Positions 25,640 to 33,944 of a stretch of DNA of 64,000 nucleotides are shown here, piece after piece. Source of the DNA: Adlercreutzia caecimuris B7 (GTDB lineage: Bacteria; Actinomycetota; Coriobacteriia; Coriobacteriales; Eggerthellaceae). Under the pieces are notes generated by a model. It saw only the letters and a list, made by a program, of their open reading frames with translations. It made no database searches and had not been told where the DNA came from. Made by a program: the position numbers and the translations under genes. Location: contig NZ_KE159646.1 in assembly GCF_000403355.2 (NCBI RefSeq), positions 2,741,960-2,805,959 on the forward strand. The letters are read 5' to 3'. Positions within the stretch are counted from its first letter, which is position 1; the number at the start of each line of letters is the position of its first letter.

Positions 25640-26785
25640 ATGGCAAAGATCGTCAGCTCTTGGAACGACTGGGATCCGCTGAAGCGCGTCATCGTCGGCC
25701 GCTGCGACAACTCCGTCATCCCGCCGGAGGAGCCCGCCACCTCCGAGAAGGTGCCCGTTGACTCCGAGATGCGCGGCATGTGGGGCCTGCGCCCGCTCGA
25801 GACCGTCGAGCGCGGCAACGAGTGCCTCGAGAACCTCGTGAAGATCCTCGAGGACCGCGGCGTCGTCGTCGACCGCCCGACCCCGCTGCAGTGGAACCAG
25901 GCCATCGGCACGCCGGACTTCCGCAACGACTCCATGATGACCTGCATGCCCCCGCGCGACATCCTGCTGACCATCGGCAACGAGATCATGGCCGCCGCCA
26001 ACTCCTTCCGCTGCCGCTACTTCGAGTACCTGGCCTACTGGCCCCTCATGGAGATGTACTTCGAGCAGGACCCCGACTTCAAGTGGACCCAGGCCCCCCG
26101 CCCGCGCCTGACCGACCGCTCCTACAAGCACAACTACTACGACGAGAAGATCTCGCTGGAGGAGCGCCTCGAGCGCACCGCCGCCAAGGACTTCGTGACC
26201 ACCGAGGTGGAGCCCATGTGGGACGCCGCCGACGTGATGCGCATGGGCAAGGACCTGTTCATCCAGCACGGCCTGACCACCAACCGCGCCGCCATGGACT
26301 GGTTCCAGCGCTACTACCCCGAGTTCCGCGTGCACGCCGTGAACTTCCCGGGCGACCCCTACCCGATCCACATCGACGCGACCTTCGTGCCGCTGCGCCC
26401 GGGCCTGATCATCAACAACCCGCACCGCCCGCTGCCCGAGCCGCAGCGCGCCATCTTCGAGGCCAACGACTGGCAGATCGTCGAGGCCGCCGACCCGGCC
26501 CACACCGAGCCGCCGGCGCTGTGCTACTCCTCCGTGTGGCTGTCCATGAACTGCCTGGTCCTCGACCCGAAGACCGTCATCGTGGAGGCCTCCGAGGTGC
26601 ACCAGCAGGAGCAGATGGACAAGCTGGGCATGAACGTCATCCCCTGCGACCTGCGCGACGCCTACCCGTTCGGCGGCGGCCTGCACTGCTCCACCGCCGA
26701 CGTCTACCGCGAGGGCGAGTGCCTCGACTACTTCCCGAACCGCGTCGAGGATCCCACCCTCGTGCGCCCCGAGATGTGGAAGTAA
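25640..26785 (+). CDS. Glycine amidinotransferase-like protein, copy 1
   Basis: 381 residues, clearly of the arginine:glycine amidinotransferase (AGAT) family. It shares WDPLKRVIVGR, MPPRDILLTIGNEI, WDAADVMRMGKD, IHIDATF and GGGLHCSTADV with that family. The catalytic triad can be placed at Asp195, His244 and Cys350 by analogy with human AGAT. AGAT moves the amidino group of arginine to glycine; related enzymes use other acceptors, and the reaction is reversible. The gene has its own promoter with the arginine-locus motif and a strong terminator. Codon use suggests high expression. Substrate is not proven. A near-identical copy lies at 30902. Confidence 0.88.
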   Translation: MAKIVSSWNDWDPLKRVIVGRCDNSVIPPEEPATSEKVPVDSEMRGMWGLRPLETVERGNECLENLVKILEDRGVVVDRPTPLQWNQAIGTPDFRNDSMMTCMPPRDILLTIGNEIMAAANSFRCRYFEYLAYWPLMEMYFEQDPDFKWTQAPRPRLTDRSYKHNYYDEKISLEERLERTAAKDFVTTEVEPMWDAADVMRMGKDLFIQHGLTTNRAAMDWFQRYYPEFRVHAVNFPGDPYPIHIDATFVPLRPGLIINNPHRPLPEPQRAIFEANDWQIVEAADPAHTEPPALCYSSVWLSMNCLVLDPKTVIVEASEVHQQEQMDKLGMNVIPCDLRDAYPFGGGLHCSTADVYREGECLDYFPNRVEDPTLVRPEMWK

Positions 26786-26891
26786 GCACTACGACGTTTG
26801 TCAACTGCTCTCAGATGCGACATGCGGCTTGAGAGCGCAACGTTCCGCCGGAATGCAGCTAAGGGCAGCTGCCTGACGGAAAGCTAGAAAG

Positions 26892-26942
26892 AAAGGGGAA
26901 CAGGTTTCAACGCACCATGCGGCGGCCTGTTCCCCTTTTTTC
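26892..26942 (+). terminator. Terminator of amidinotransferase copy 1
   Basis: AAAGGGGAACAGG and CCTGTTCCCCTTT form a 13-bp stem with a 21-base loop, followed by TTTTTCG. A smaller stem GCTCTCA / TGAGAGC lies upstream. Confidence 0.92.
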
Positions 26943-27049
26943 GTACCTCGTTAAGGGCAATCGAGGCACGAAAAGGTGGTGCCGATCATGCGTCGGCGCC
27001 CCGACCTACATTCTCATTCACCTCAGAGGGAAAGAAAAAGGAGGGAAGT

Positions 27050-28180
27050 ATGGCTCAGGATAAAATCGCTCCTCAAGGCGAGGGCAACGGCTTCCAGATG
27101 AACTATGCCAAGGGCCTCATCTTCATGCTCATCTCGGCGACGGGCATGGGCTTGGTGCCGCTGTTCTCGCGTTGGGCCACGCGCGTCAACATGTTCGACG
27201 GAACCGAGGGCCTTGCTGCCGGTGACTCCATCGGCGCACTTATGGCCTGCGGCCGCATGGGCATGGGCGTGCTGTTCTTCGTTATCTTGCTGTTTGCCAC
27301 CAAGAAGGTGCAGACGTTCAAGGAACTGAAGCTCACCCCCGCCATTGCACTCGGCGGCCTGATGATCGGCATGTCGCTGGCCTGCTACGTGACGTCCACG
27401 CTGCTGACCACCGTGGCCAATGCCGTTATGTTCATCTACACCGGTCCGGTGATCTGTGTGCTGTGCGCCCGTATCTTCCGCAAGGAGCCCATGAGCGCCC
27501 TGCAGTGGGTCTGCCTGCTGATCGTGTTCATCGGCATGCTGTTCGGCGAGGGCCTGCTCGGCTTCGGCGTGGGCGGCCAGGCATTCGGCCTCGACTTCAA
27601 CCTCGAGACCTCGACGCCCGAGTTCCCGCAGAAGGGTGTGGGCGACGCCTTCGGTCTTCTGTCCGGTCTGTTCTATGGCCTGTCCATGTTCTTCAACGGC
27701 TACCGCAAGGATGCCGACACCACCGCCCGCGGCGTGTGGAACTTCATCTTTGCCGTGCTGGGCGCGGGCATCATCACCATCATCCTGAACTCGCTGGGCA
27801 GCCAGCCCGGCATGGAGAACTGGGCGCTGTCCGTCCACTTCACCACCTTCAACTGGATCGGTGCGGTGCTCCTGTGGATCATCTGCGGCCCCATCGCCCT
27901 GGGCACCCTGCTCGTGGCCGGCCGCAACCTGCCGGCTATGGACTACGGCACCATCGCCTACTGGGAGGTGCCCGTGGCCATCTTCATCGGCATCGTGATC
28001 TTCGCGGAGCCGATGACCATCAACAGCTGGCTTGGCGTGCTGCTCATCTGCGGCGGCGGCGCCTTCCCCACGGTGAAGGCCATGCTCGCCCGCAAGGGCA
28101 CAGGCTCGGTCGACCAGAAGACGCTCGAGAGCGTTCAGGCCGAGAACCAGGCCGAAGTGGAGACCCAGGATCTGCCGTAA
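27050..28180 (+). CDS. EamA/DMT-family membrane transporter
   Basis: 376 residues with about ten membrane segments in two halves, as in the drug/metabolite transporter superfamily (EamA repeats). FMLISATGMGLVPLFSRWA starts the first repeat. The second repeat ends with EPMTINSWLGVLLICGGG, a typical EamA tail. A polar C-terminus of about 30 residues follows. Members often export amino acids or small metabolites. Its place between the two amidinotransferase genes suggests it moves a substrate or product of that pathway, for example the amine released from a guanidino compound. GAGGGAAG precedes the ATG. Confidence 0.82.
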   Translation: MAQDKIAPQGEGNGFQMNYAKGLIFMLISATGMGLVPLFSRWATRVNMFDGTEGLAAGDSIGALMACGRMGMGVLFFVILLFATKKVQTFKELKLTPAIALGGLMIGMSLACYVTSTLLTTVANAVMFIYTGPVICVLCARIFRKEPMSALQWVCLLIVFIGMLFGEGLLGFGVGGQAFGLDFNLETSTPEFPQKGVGDAFGLLSGLFYGLSMFFNGYRKDADTTARGVWNFIFAVLGAGIITIILNSLGSQPGMENWALSVHFTTFNWIGAVLLWIICGPIALGTLLVAGRNLPAMDYGTIAYWEVPVAIFIGIVIFAEPMTINSWLGVLLICGGGAFPTVKAMLARKGTGSVDQKTLESVQAENQAEVETQDLP

Positions 28181-28256
28181 GGCTGGGGTTTTCGCCGATC
28201 TGCCCGCAAGCCCGCGGGTGAACCAAAGCGATTCACGGCTTTTCAAAACGTGTAAA

Positions 28257-28355
28257 GGTGCTGGCTGGCACTACAGAGACTCCTAACAGGAGGAGTGCGA
28301 GCGAGTGCAAGGAAACGGAGGTCCGCATATCTGTGAGAGCAGAGGTGCGGACCTC
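28257..28355 (+). other. Structured leader upstream of MFS gene 1
   Basis: Three hairpins: GTGC/GCAC (28257-28270), CTCCT AAC AGGAG (about 28281-28293) and a 10-bp perfect stem GAGGTCCGCA / TGCGGACCTC (28318-28355). No known riboswitch is recognised. In particular I did not find the ACGR loops of the guanidine-II class. It may be a cis-regulatory RNA or an attenuator. Confidence 0.45.
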
Positions 28356-28370
28356 TCTGTCTGAAAGGGG

Positions 28371-28442
28371 ATGGTTCTCGTGAGAACCACGCAAAGCAAA
28401 AAGGGGTTTGGGAAGGATCTGGGTGATTTCCATGGCATCTAG
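28371..28442 (+). CDS. Small leader ORF overlapping MFS gene 1 start
   Basis: A 23-codon frame, MVLVRTTQSKKGFGKDLGDFHGI by codons 1-23 (shown here in parts: MVLVRTTQSKK and GFGKDLGDFHGI), ends with TAG eleven bases inside the MFS gene. AAAGGGG sits very close to the ATG, so GTG 28380 is an alternative start. The second MFS gene has a similar overlapping ORF (32228), and both end with a Gly-Asp-x-His segment encoded by the MFS ribosome site. Translational coupling is plausible. Confidence 0.4.
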   Translation: MVLVRTTQSKKGFGKDLGDFHGI

Positions 28443-29769
28443 TGACACAGTGACTGCGATCCATAGCGAGGAAGACGAGCACGCGACGCTGCGCCGTGTG
28501 GCGGTATCTTCCTTCCTCGGCAACTTCATCGAGTGGTTCGACTATGCGAGCTACTCGTACTTCGCGACAGTTATCGCGCTGGTGCTGATGCCGCCGGGCG
28601 ACCCGACGGTGGCCCTGCTGGAGACCTTCGGCGTGTTTGCGCTGTCGTTCCTCATGCGTCCGGTGGGCGCGTTCTTCTGGGGCCACATGGGCGATAAGAA
28701 GGGTCGTAAGTGGGCCCTGGCCACCTCCATTCTCATGATGTCGGCCGCCACCTTCGTCATCGGCCTTTTGCCGACCTACGAGGCGGTGGGCATTCTGGCC
28801 CCCGTGCTGCTGCTTGCCCTGCGCATGGTGCAGTCCTTCTCCGCTTCCGGCGAGTACGCCGGTGCTGCCACGTTTTTGGCCGAGTACGCCCCGGCCAACC
28901 ACCGCGGTCTGTACTGCTCGCTCGTGCCCGCCTCCACGGCCGTGGGCCTGCTCGTGGGCTCCACCCTGGCGACGCTCATGTTCGTGAATTTCGGCCACGA
29001 CTCGGCCTTCGTGACTGAGTGGGGCTGGCGCATTCCGTTCCTTTTGGCCGGTCCGCTCGGCATCATCACGCACTACATCCGTACCCGCGTGTCCGACTCG
29101 CCGGTGTACCAGGAGATGCAGGACAAACTGGAGGCCAAGGGCGAGTCCGACGACCAGCCCATCAAGCTGCTGCTGACCAAGTACCTGCGCCCGCTCATCA
29201 TCTCGTTCGGCGCCTGCATGCTGAACGCCGTGGGCTTCTACGCTGTGCTCACCTACCTGCCGAACTACCTGCAGGACACCGTGGGCTACGATGCGGGTGC
29301 CTCGTCGCTCATCACCACTATCTGCCTGGTGGCCTACGTGGCGTTCATCTTCTTCTCCGGTAAGATCTCCGACCACTTCGGCCGCAAGAAGATGCTCATC
29401 ATCGCGTCGGTGGGCTTCGTGATCTTCACGGTGCCGGCATTCTATCTGCTGAACACGATGAACTTCGCGGTCATTCTGATCGCCGAGCTGTTCATGTGCC
29501 TGCTGCTTACTATCAACGACGGTACGCTCTCGAGCTATCTGTCCGAGACGTTCCCCACCGAGGTGCGCTATTCCGGTTTCGCGCTGAGCTTCAACTTCGC
29601 CAACGCCATCTTCGGCGGCTCGGCATCGTTCATCTCCATCGCGCTGATTCAGGCGACGGGTAACCCCATCGCGCCGGCGTGGTACATGGTGGTCATCTCC
29701 GTGGTGGCGCTTGTTGCCATGTGCATGACCCACGACAACTCCAAGAAGAAGCTGACCGACATCGAATAG
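28432..29769 (+). CDS. MHS-family MFS transporter 1
   Basis: 445 residues from ATG 28432, with GGTGAT as ribosome site. Twelve membrane segments. The block SSFLGNFIEWFDYASYSYFA, then GDKKGRKWALA and RMVQSFSASGEYAGAATFLAE, is diagnostic of the metabolite:H+ symporter group (ProP, KgtP, ShiA). These import amino acids, betaines, organic acids and similar. The gene lies downstream of amidinotransferase copy 1 and EamA, and a close paralogue (32271) follows copy 2. A role in uptake of arginine or a guanidino compound fits but is inferred. Confidence 0.88.
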   Translation: MASSDTVTAIHSEEDEHATLRRVAVSSFLGNFIEWFDYASYSYFATVIALVLMPPGDPTVALLETFGVFALSFLMRPVGAFFWGHMGDKKGRKWALATSILMMSAATFVIGLLPTYEAVGILAPVLLLALRMVQSFSASGEYAGAATFLAEYAPANHRGLYCSLVPASTAVGLLVGSTLATLMFVNFGHDSAFVTEWGWRIPFLLAGPLGIITHYIRTRVSDSPVYQEMQDKLEAKGESDDQPIKLLLTKYLRPLIISFGACMLNAVGFYAVLTYLPNYLQDTVGYDAGASSLITTICLVAYVAFIFFSGKISDHFGRKKMLIIASVGFVIFTVPAFYLLNTMNFAVILIAELFMCLLLTINDGTLSSYLSETFPTEVRYSGFALSFNFANAIFGGSASFISIALIQATGNPIAPAWYMVVISVVALVAMCMTHDNSKKKLTDIE

Positions 29770-29859
29770 GAAAGAATCTTCTCGAAGTGCTGAAGCACCG
29801 GCTTTGACCAGGCTGTTTCCCCGAAGCAGCCGTAATATCGACGGTGCTTGCCTCGGGTG

Positions 29860-29898
29860 AGCGCCCGGGCGGCAGGGGAGGGCCGCTCGGGCGCTTTT
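29860..29898 (+). terminator. Terminator of MFS gene 1
   Basis: AGCGCCCGGGCGGC and GCCGCTCGGGCGCT form a long stem with one mismatch and an 8-base loop, then TTTTCG. Confidence 0.9.
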
Positions 29899-29902
29899 CG
29901 TT

Positions 29903-29916
29903 GTGCAGATGAACAA
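29903..29916 (+). promoter_or_regulatory. Shared motif upstream of the TetR gene
   Basis: GTGCAGATGAACAA matches the arginine-locus motif in 12 of 14 positions with the copy at 25505. TTGACT follows at 29924. A further TTGCACAAAC lies at 30002-30011. The TetR gene may be part of the regulon or control it. Confidence 0.5.
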
Positions 29917-30036
29917 TGAAGAATTGACTGGGAGTTTACTTCAATATTTCGGAAAATATAGCTTCATCAGGGCTTACAATGCTGTTGCATTTCTGTTAAA
30001 GTTGCACAAACGCCAACTATTTGAAAAGAGACTGCT

Positions 30037-30615
30037 ATGACCAAGCCATTGGCCAAACCCAAGTCCCTGAAAGCCCAGATCACTCGAACCTCGTTGGTGC
30101 TGGCTGCGGCCGCGTTGTTGCGCGAGCGAGGGCCGGAGGCGGTCACCTATCGCAAAGTGGCGGAATGGGCCGGTGCCGCTTCGTCGTCGGTGGGTTACTA
30201 CTTTGATTCCGTGACCGACCTGCTCTACGAGGCCGGTTGCTACAACATCGAGTTGTGGATTGCCCGCGCCGAGAAGGTGGCCCAGGCGGCCGATTCCCTG
30301 TCAACGGAGGAGTGCCGCGAGCGGGTGGTCGAGCTCCTGCTGGGAGCCTGCCTGCCCGACGACACCGTCTCTATGCCGGCACACTACGCGCAGCTCATTG
30401 CGGCGTCTGAGGCGCCGGTGGTGACCGAGGCCTATCGCAAGGGCCGCGAGGCGCTGGATGCGGCGGTGAACCGCATTCTCGTGCGCGCGGGCGTGCCCCT
30501 GGCTCCGTCGATCATCGGCGCACTTGTGGACGGAGGCGCGGTGAAGGCCATTTCCGAGGGTTACGATGTGCGCGAAATCGTGCGGGGGCTTTTGGAGGCG
30601 GCCATCAATGGCTAG
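30037..30615 (+). CDS. TetR/AcrR-family regulator
   Basis: 192 residues. The N-terminal HTH is clear: TSLVLAAAALLRERGPEAVT, then YRKVAEWAGAASSSVGYYF. The C-terminal ligand domain is helical with no special motif. It is the only regulator gene inside the arginine/amidinotransferase region and lies between the two transporter modules, so it is the best candidate for the protein that binds the recurring TTGCA/GTGCA motif. The ligand could be arginine or a guanidino compound. This is inference from position. Confidence 0.88.
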   Translation: MTKPLAKPKSLKAQITRTSLVLAAAALLRERGPEAVTYRKVAEWAGAASSSVGYYFDSVTDLLYEAGCYNIELWIARAEKVAQAADSLSTEECRERVVELLLGACLPDDTVSMPAHYAQLIAASEAPVVTEAYRKGREALDAAVNRILVRAGVPLAPSIIGALVDGGAVKAISEGYDVREIVRGLLEAAING

Positions 30616-30817
30616 CTGAGCTGTACTAAAGCGAAGAAGTGAGAACGGCTGAGGGCTCGCGTGCTGCACGGGCTCTCGTTGTGCATAGGGGGATGATAGG
30701 GGGCGCATTCTCGGCAATATCCTGGATGCGCGAGATGAGTTGACGACCTCCATATCAGGTATTGACAAGTTGTCTAAGTTTTTTTCTCATATTTGACTGA
30801 ATATATCGGTAAAAGGC

Positions 30818-30846
30818 TTTTGTGCACGTGCAAAAAATGGTATAAC
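30818..30846 (+). promoter_or_regulatory. Promoter of second amidinotransferase gene, with shared motif
   Basis: TTTTGT, a 17-base spacer and TATAAC. GTGCACGTGCAAAA (30822-30835) lies in the spacer, four bases nearer to the -10 than at arcA. Confidence 0.55.
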
Positions 30847-30901
30847 GAATGCGTCTCGAAAACGAGGCGCATTTTGCTACTAGAGAGATAGGAGCACATT
30901 T

Positions 30902-32047
30902 ATGGCAAAGATCGTCAGCTCTTGGAACGACTGGGATCCGCTGAAGCGCGTCATCGTCGGCCGCTGCGACAACTCCGTCATCCCGCCGGAGGAGCCCGCC
31001 ACCTCCGAGAAGGTGCCCGTTGACTCCGAGATGCGCGGCATGTGGGGCCTGCGCCCTTCTGATACCGTTGCCCGCGGCAACGAGTGCCTCGAGAACCTCG
31101 TGAAGATCCTCGAGGACCGCGGCGTCGTCGTCGACCGCCCGACCCCGCTGCAGTGGAACCAGGCCATCGGCACGCCGGACTTCCGCAACGACTCCATGAT
31201 GACCTGCATGCCCCCGCGCGACATCCTGCTGACCATCGGCAACGAGATCATGGCCGCCGCCAACTCCTTCCGCTGCCGCTACTACGAGTACCTGGCCTAC
31301 TGGCCCCTCATGGAGATGTACTTCGAGCAGGACCCCGACTTCAAGTGGACCCAGGCCCCCCGCCCGCGCCTGACCGACCGCTCCTACAAGCACAACTACT
31401 ACGACGAGAAGATCTCGCTGGAGGAGCGCCTCGAGCGCACCGCCGCCAAGGACTTCGTGACCACCGAGGTGGAGCCCATGTGGGACGCCGCCGACGTGAT
31501 GCGCATGGGCAAGGACCTGTTCATCCAGCACGGCCTGACCACCAACCGCGCCGCCATGGACTGGTTCCAGCGCTACTACCCCGAGTTCCGCGTGCACGCC
31601 GTGAACTTCCCGGGCGACCCCTACCCGATCCACATCGACGCGACCTTCGTGCCGCTGCGCCCGGGCCTGATCATCAACAACCCGCACCGCCCGCTGCCCG
31701 AGCCGCAGCGCGCCATCTTCGAGGCCAACGACTGGCAGATCGTCGAGGCCGCCGACCCGGCCCACACCGAGCCGCCGGCGCTGTGCTACTCCTCCGTGTG
31801 GCTGTCCATGAACTGCCTGGTCCTCGACCCGAAGACCGTCATCGTGGAGGCCTCCGAGGTGCACCAGCAGGAGCAGATGGACAAGCTGGGCATGAACGTC
31901 ATCCCCTGCGACCTGCGCGACGCCTACCCGTTCGGCGGCGGCCTGCACTGCTCCACCGCCGACGTCTACCGCGAGGGCGAGTGCCTCGACTACTTCCCGA
32001 ACCGCGTCGAGGATCCCACCCTCGTGCGCCCCGAGATGTGGAAGTAA
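30902..32047 (+). CDS. Glycine amidinotransferase-like protein, copy 2
   Basis: 381 residues, nearly identical to copy 1 (25640). I see four amino acid changes: Leu53Ser, Glu54Asp, Glu57Ala and Phe128Tyr. Three of them fall in one short patch that also holds silent changes. The catalytic residues Asp195, His244 and Cys350 are kept. DNA identity starts at the ATG and ends at the stop; flanks, ribosome site (ATAGGAGCAC), promoter and terminator all differ. That pattern suggests gene conversion or a duplication with selection on the coding part. It is followed by the second MHS transporter. Confidence 0.88.
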   Translation: MAKIVSSWNDWDPLKRVIVGRCDNSVIPPEEPATSEKVPVDSEMRGMWGLRPSDTVARGNECLENLVKILEDRGVVVDRPTPLQWNQAIGTPDFRNDSMMTCMPPRDILLTIGNEIMAAANSFRCRYYEYLAYWPLMEMYFEQDPDFKWTQAPRPRLTDRSYKHNYYDEKISLEERLERTAAKDFVTTEVEPMWDAADVMRMGKDLFIQHGLTTNRAAMDWFQRYYPEFRVHAVNFPGDPYPIHIDATFVPLRPGLIINNPHRPLPEPQRAIFEANDWQIVEAADPAHTEPPALCYSSVWLSMNCLVLDPKTVIVEASEVHQQEQMDKLGMNVIPCDLRDAYPFGGGLHCSTADVYREGECLDYFPNRVEDPTLVRPEMWK

Positions 32048-32079
32048 GTTTCGCATCACCTCTGCGCGAGAGCGTTTGC

Positions 32080-32107
32080 AAGGAACCCGCTTCGGCGGGT
32101 TCCTTTT
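32080..32107 (+). terminator. Terminator of amidinotransferase copy 2
   Basis: AAGGAACCCGC TTCG GCGGGTTCCTT: an 11-bp stem with a stable TTCG loop, then a run of T. Confidence 0.95.
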
Positions 32108-32130
32108 TTTCGCCCGGAAGCTTCTCAGAA

Positions 32131-32159
32131 AATTGTGCACATGAGTAATTAGCTATTCT
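32131..32159 (+). promoter_or_regulatory. Promoter of MFS gene 2, with shared motif
   Basis: AATTGT, a 17-base spacer and TATTCT. GTGCACATGAGTAA (32135-32148) overlaps the -35, placed exactly as at amidinotransferase copy 2. Confidence 0.5.
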
Positions 32160-32227
32160 CGTCTGCACAAAAGTCCTGATGTGGTAAGGTGTAAAGCTAA
32201 GTCAGGGCATTATTGAAAGGAGAAGCC

Positions 32228-32278
32228 ATGACCGCTTTCTGCTTGACACCCGAAGGGGCGGGTGATTCCCATGAGTAA
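32228..32278 (+). CDS. 16-codon leader ORF overlapping MFS gene 2 start
   Basis: ATG at 32228 has an excellent ribosome site (AAAGGAGAAGCC). It encodes MTAFCLTPEGAGDSHE and stops at TAA 32276-32278, which lies inside the first codons of the MFS gene (ATG 32271). Ribosomes ending here could restart on the transporter. Compare the similar ORF at 28371. Confidence 0.55.
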   Translation: MTAFCLTPEGAGDSHE

Positions 32279-33620
32279 CGCAACCCCCGTGAAGAGCACC
32301 ACCTACGCCGAGGCTACCGAGGCGGAGAAGCATGTCGTTCTGCGCAAGGTGACGGGGTCTTCCTTCCTCGGTAACTTCATCGAGTGGTTCGACTACGCGA
32401 GCTATTCCTACCTTGCCACTGTTATCGCGCTGGTGTTCTTCCCCGACGATGACCACACGGTGGCCGTCATGATGACCTTCGGCGTGTTCGCCCTCTCGTT
32501 CCTCGTGCGCCCGATCGGCGCAATCTTTTGGGGCAACATGGGCGACAAGAAGGGCCGCAAGTGGGCACTGTCGGTGTCTATCCTGCTCAGGAGCGGCGCT
32601 ACGTTCCTCATTGGCTGCCTGCCGGGCTATGCCGTGCTGGGCGTAGGCGCGCCTTTGCTGCTGTTGCTGCTGCGCATGGTGCAGTCGTTCTCGGCGGCTG
32701 GCGAGTACGCCGGTGCGGCCACGTTTATTGCGGAGTACGCCCCGCACAATCATCGAGGCTTCTATTGCTCCATGGTGCCGGCCTCCACGGCCACGGGCCT
32801 GTTGGTCGGGTCGCTTCTGGCCACGTTCATGTTCTCGGTGTGGGGCGCCGATTCTGCCTTCGTGGTGGACTGGGGCTGGCGCATTCCGTTCTGGCTGGCA
32901 CTGCCGCTGGGCTATATTACCCACTACATCCGCACGCATCTGGAGGATTCCCCGGTGTACGCCCAGATGCAGGACCGCATGAAGGAAATGGGCGAGAAGG
33001 TGGAGCACCCCATCCGTACCCTGTTCAAGAAGCACTTCAAGGTGCTGATCATCTCCTTCGGTGCCTGCGTACTGAACGCCGTGGGCTTCTACGCCGTGCT
33101 CACCTACCTGCCGAACTACCTGGAGACGACGCTGAACTACCCGGCGAGCGAGGCTTCTATCATCACCACCATCGTGCTGATCGTCTACATTGCCTTCATC
33201 TTCCTGTCCGGACGCATTTCCGACAAGTTCGGGCGTAAGAAGATGCTCGTCGGCGCCTGCGTGGGCTTCATCGTGCTCACAGTGCCGGCCTTCATGTTGC
33301 TCGGCACGATGAATTTCGGTGTGATTCTTGTAGTGGAGCTGGTGATGTGCCTGGTGCTGACTATCAACGACGGCACACTGGCCAGCTACCTGACCGAGAC
33401 GTTCCCGACCGACGTGCGCTATTCCGGTTTCGCGCTCAGCTTCAACTTGGCCAACGCCATCTTCGGCGGCTCGGCCTCGTTCATCTCGTTCTGGTTGATC
33501 GATGTGACGGGCAATGCCATCGCTCCGGCCTGGTACATGGTGGCCATCGCGGTTATCGCGCTTGTCGCCATGCTCATGACCCACGATCATTCCGGCAAGA
33601 AGCTCGACGACGTGAGGTAG
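32271..33620 (+). CDS. MHS-family MFS transporter 2
   Basis: 449 residues from ATG 32271 (GTG 32262 is an alternative). It is a clear paralogue of the transporter at 28432: SSFLGNFIEWFDYASYSYLA, GDKKGRKWALSVS and SGEYAGAATFIAEYAP are shared. Twelve membrane segments. The two differ at many positions, unlike the nearly identical amidinotransferases, so they may serve different substrates. Import of arginine or a guanidino compound coupled to protons fits the setting. Its own promoter carries the shared motif. Confidence 0.88.
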   Translation: MSNATPVKSTTYAEATEAEKHVVLRKVTGSSFLGNFIEWFDYASYSYLATVIALVFFPDDDHTVAVMMTFGVFALSFLVRPIGAIFWGNMGDKKGRKWALSVSILLRSGATFLIGCLPGYAVLGVGAPLLLLLLRMVQSFSAAGEYAGAATFIAEYAPHNHRGFYCSMVPASTATGLLVGSLLATFMFSVWGADSAFVVDWGWRIPFWLALPLGYITHYIRTHLEDSPVYAQMQDRMKEMGEKVEHPIRTLFKKHFKVLIISFGACVLNAVGFYAVLTYLPNYLETTLNYPASEASIITTIVLIVYIAFIFLSGRISDKFGRKKMLVGACVGFIVLTVPAFMLLGTMNFGVILVVELVMCLVLTINDGTLASYLTETFPTDVRYSGFALSFNLANAIFGGSASFISFWLIDVTGNAIAPAWYMVAIAVIALVAMLMTHDHSGKKLDDVR

Positions 33621-33684
33621 GCTTTTCGGTGCCGTTGGCGAGAAAGCCTGCGGTACCGTGGTTATGCGAGACTGGCTGGCTGGC

Positions 33685-33713
33685 AAGGGGCCCCGCATTG
33701 CGGGGTCCCTTTG
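33685..33713 (+). terminator. Terminator of MFS gene 2
   Basis: AAGGGGCCCCGC and GCGGGGTCCCTT pair with one mismatch over a 3-base loop, followed by TTGTG. Confidence 0.85.
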
Positions 33714-33844
33714 TGTACGGGATGACCGACGGGCCGCGGGGATGGCTAGTGCGCCGCAGGGGAAGGCTGCGAGGCCTGCAGCTCTGAAACGCTTGCTTGC
33801 GGGAGGCGAGCCGTGCATCGGTCTCATGCGCTGGTAATGCGTGG

Positions 33845-33878
33845 CATGAGAAAAGCCCCGGGTGGGGCTTTTCTCATG
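33845..33878. terminator. Bidirectional terminator
   Basis: CATGAGAAAAGCCCC and its exact complement form a 15-bp stem with a 4-base loop, with A/T-rich arms on both sides. It lies between the convergent MFS gene 2 and the cytochrome gene and can stop transcripts from both. The remaining part of 33621-33944 holds no gene that I can support. Confidence 0.85.
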
Positions 33879-33944
33879 GAATGGAAGGAAGGAGGCCTTT
33901 GGCGGAGGACTGTTCGGCGATTGCTTCCCGGTTCGGGGAAGGGG

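Noticed and set aside
28257-28355. Guanidine riboswitch in front of MFS gene 1
   Set aside because: The context is tempting, but the conserved ACGR loops of guanidine-II and the guanidine-I core were not found. Kept only as an unassigned structured leader.
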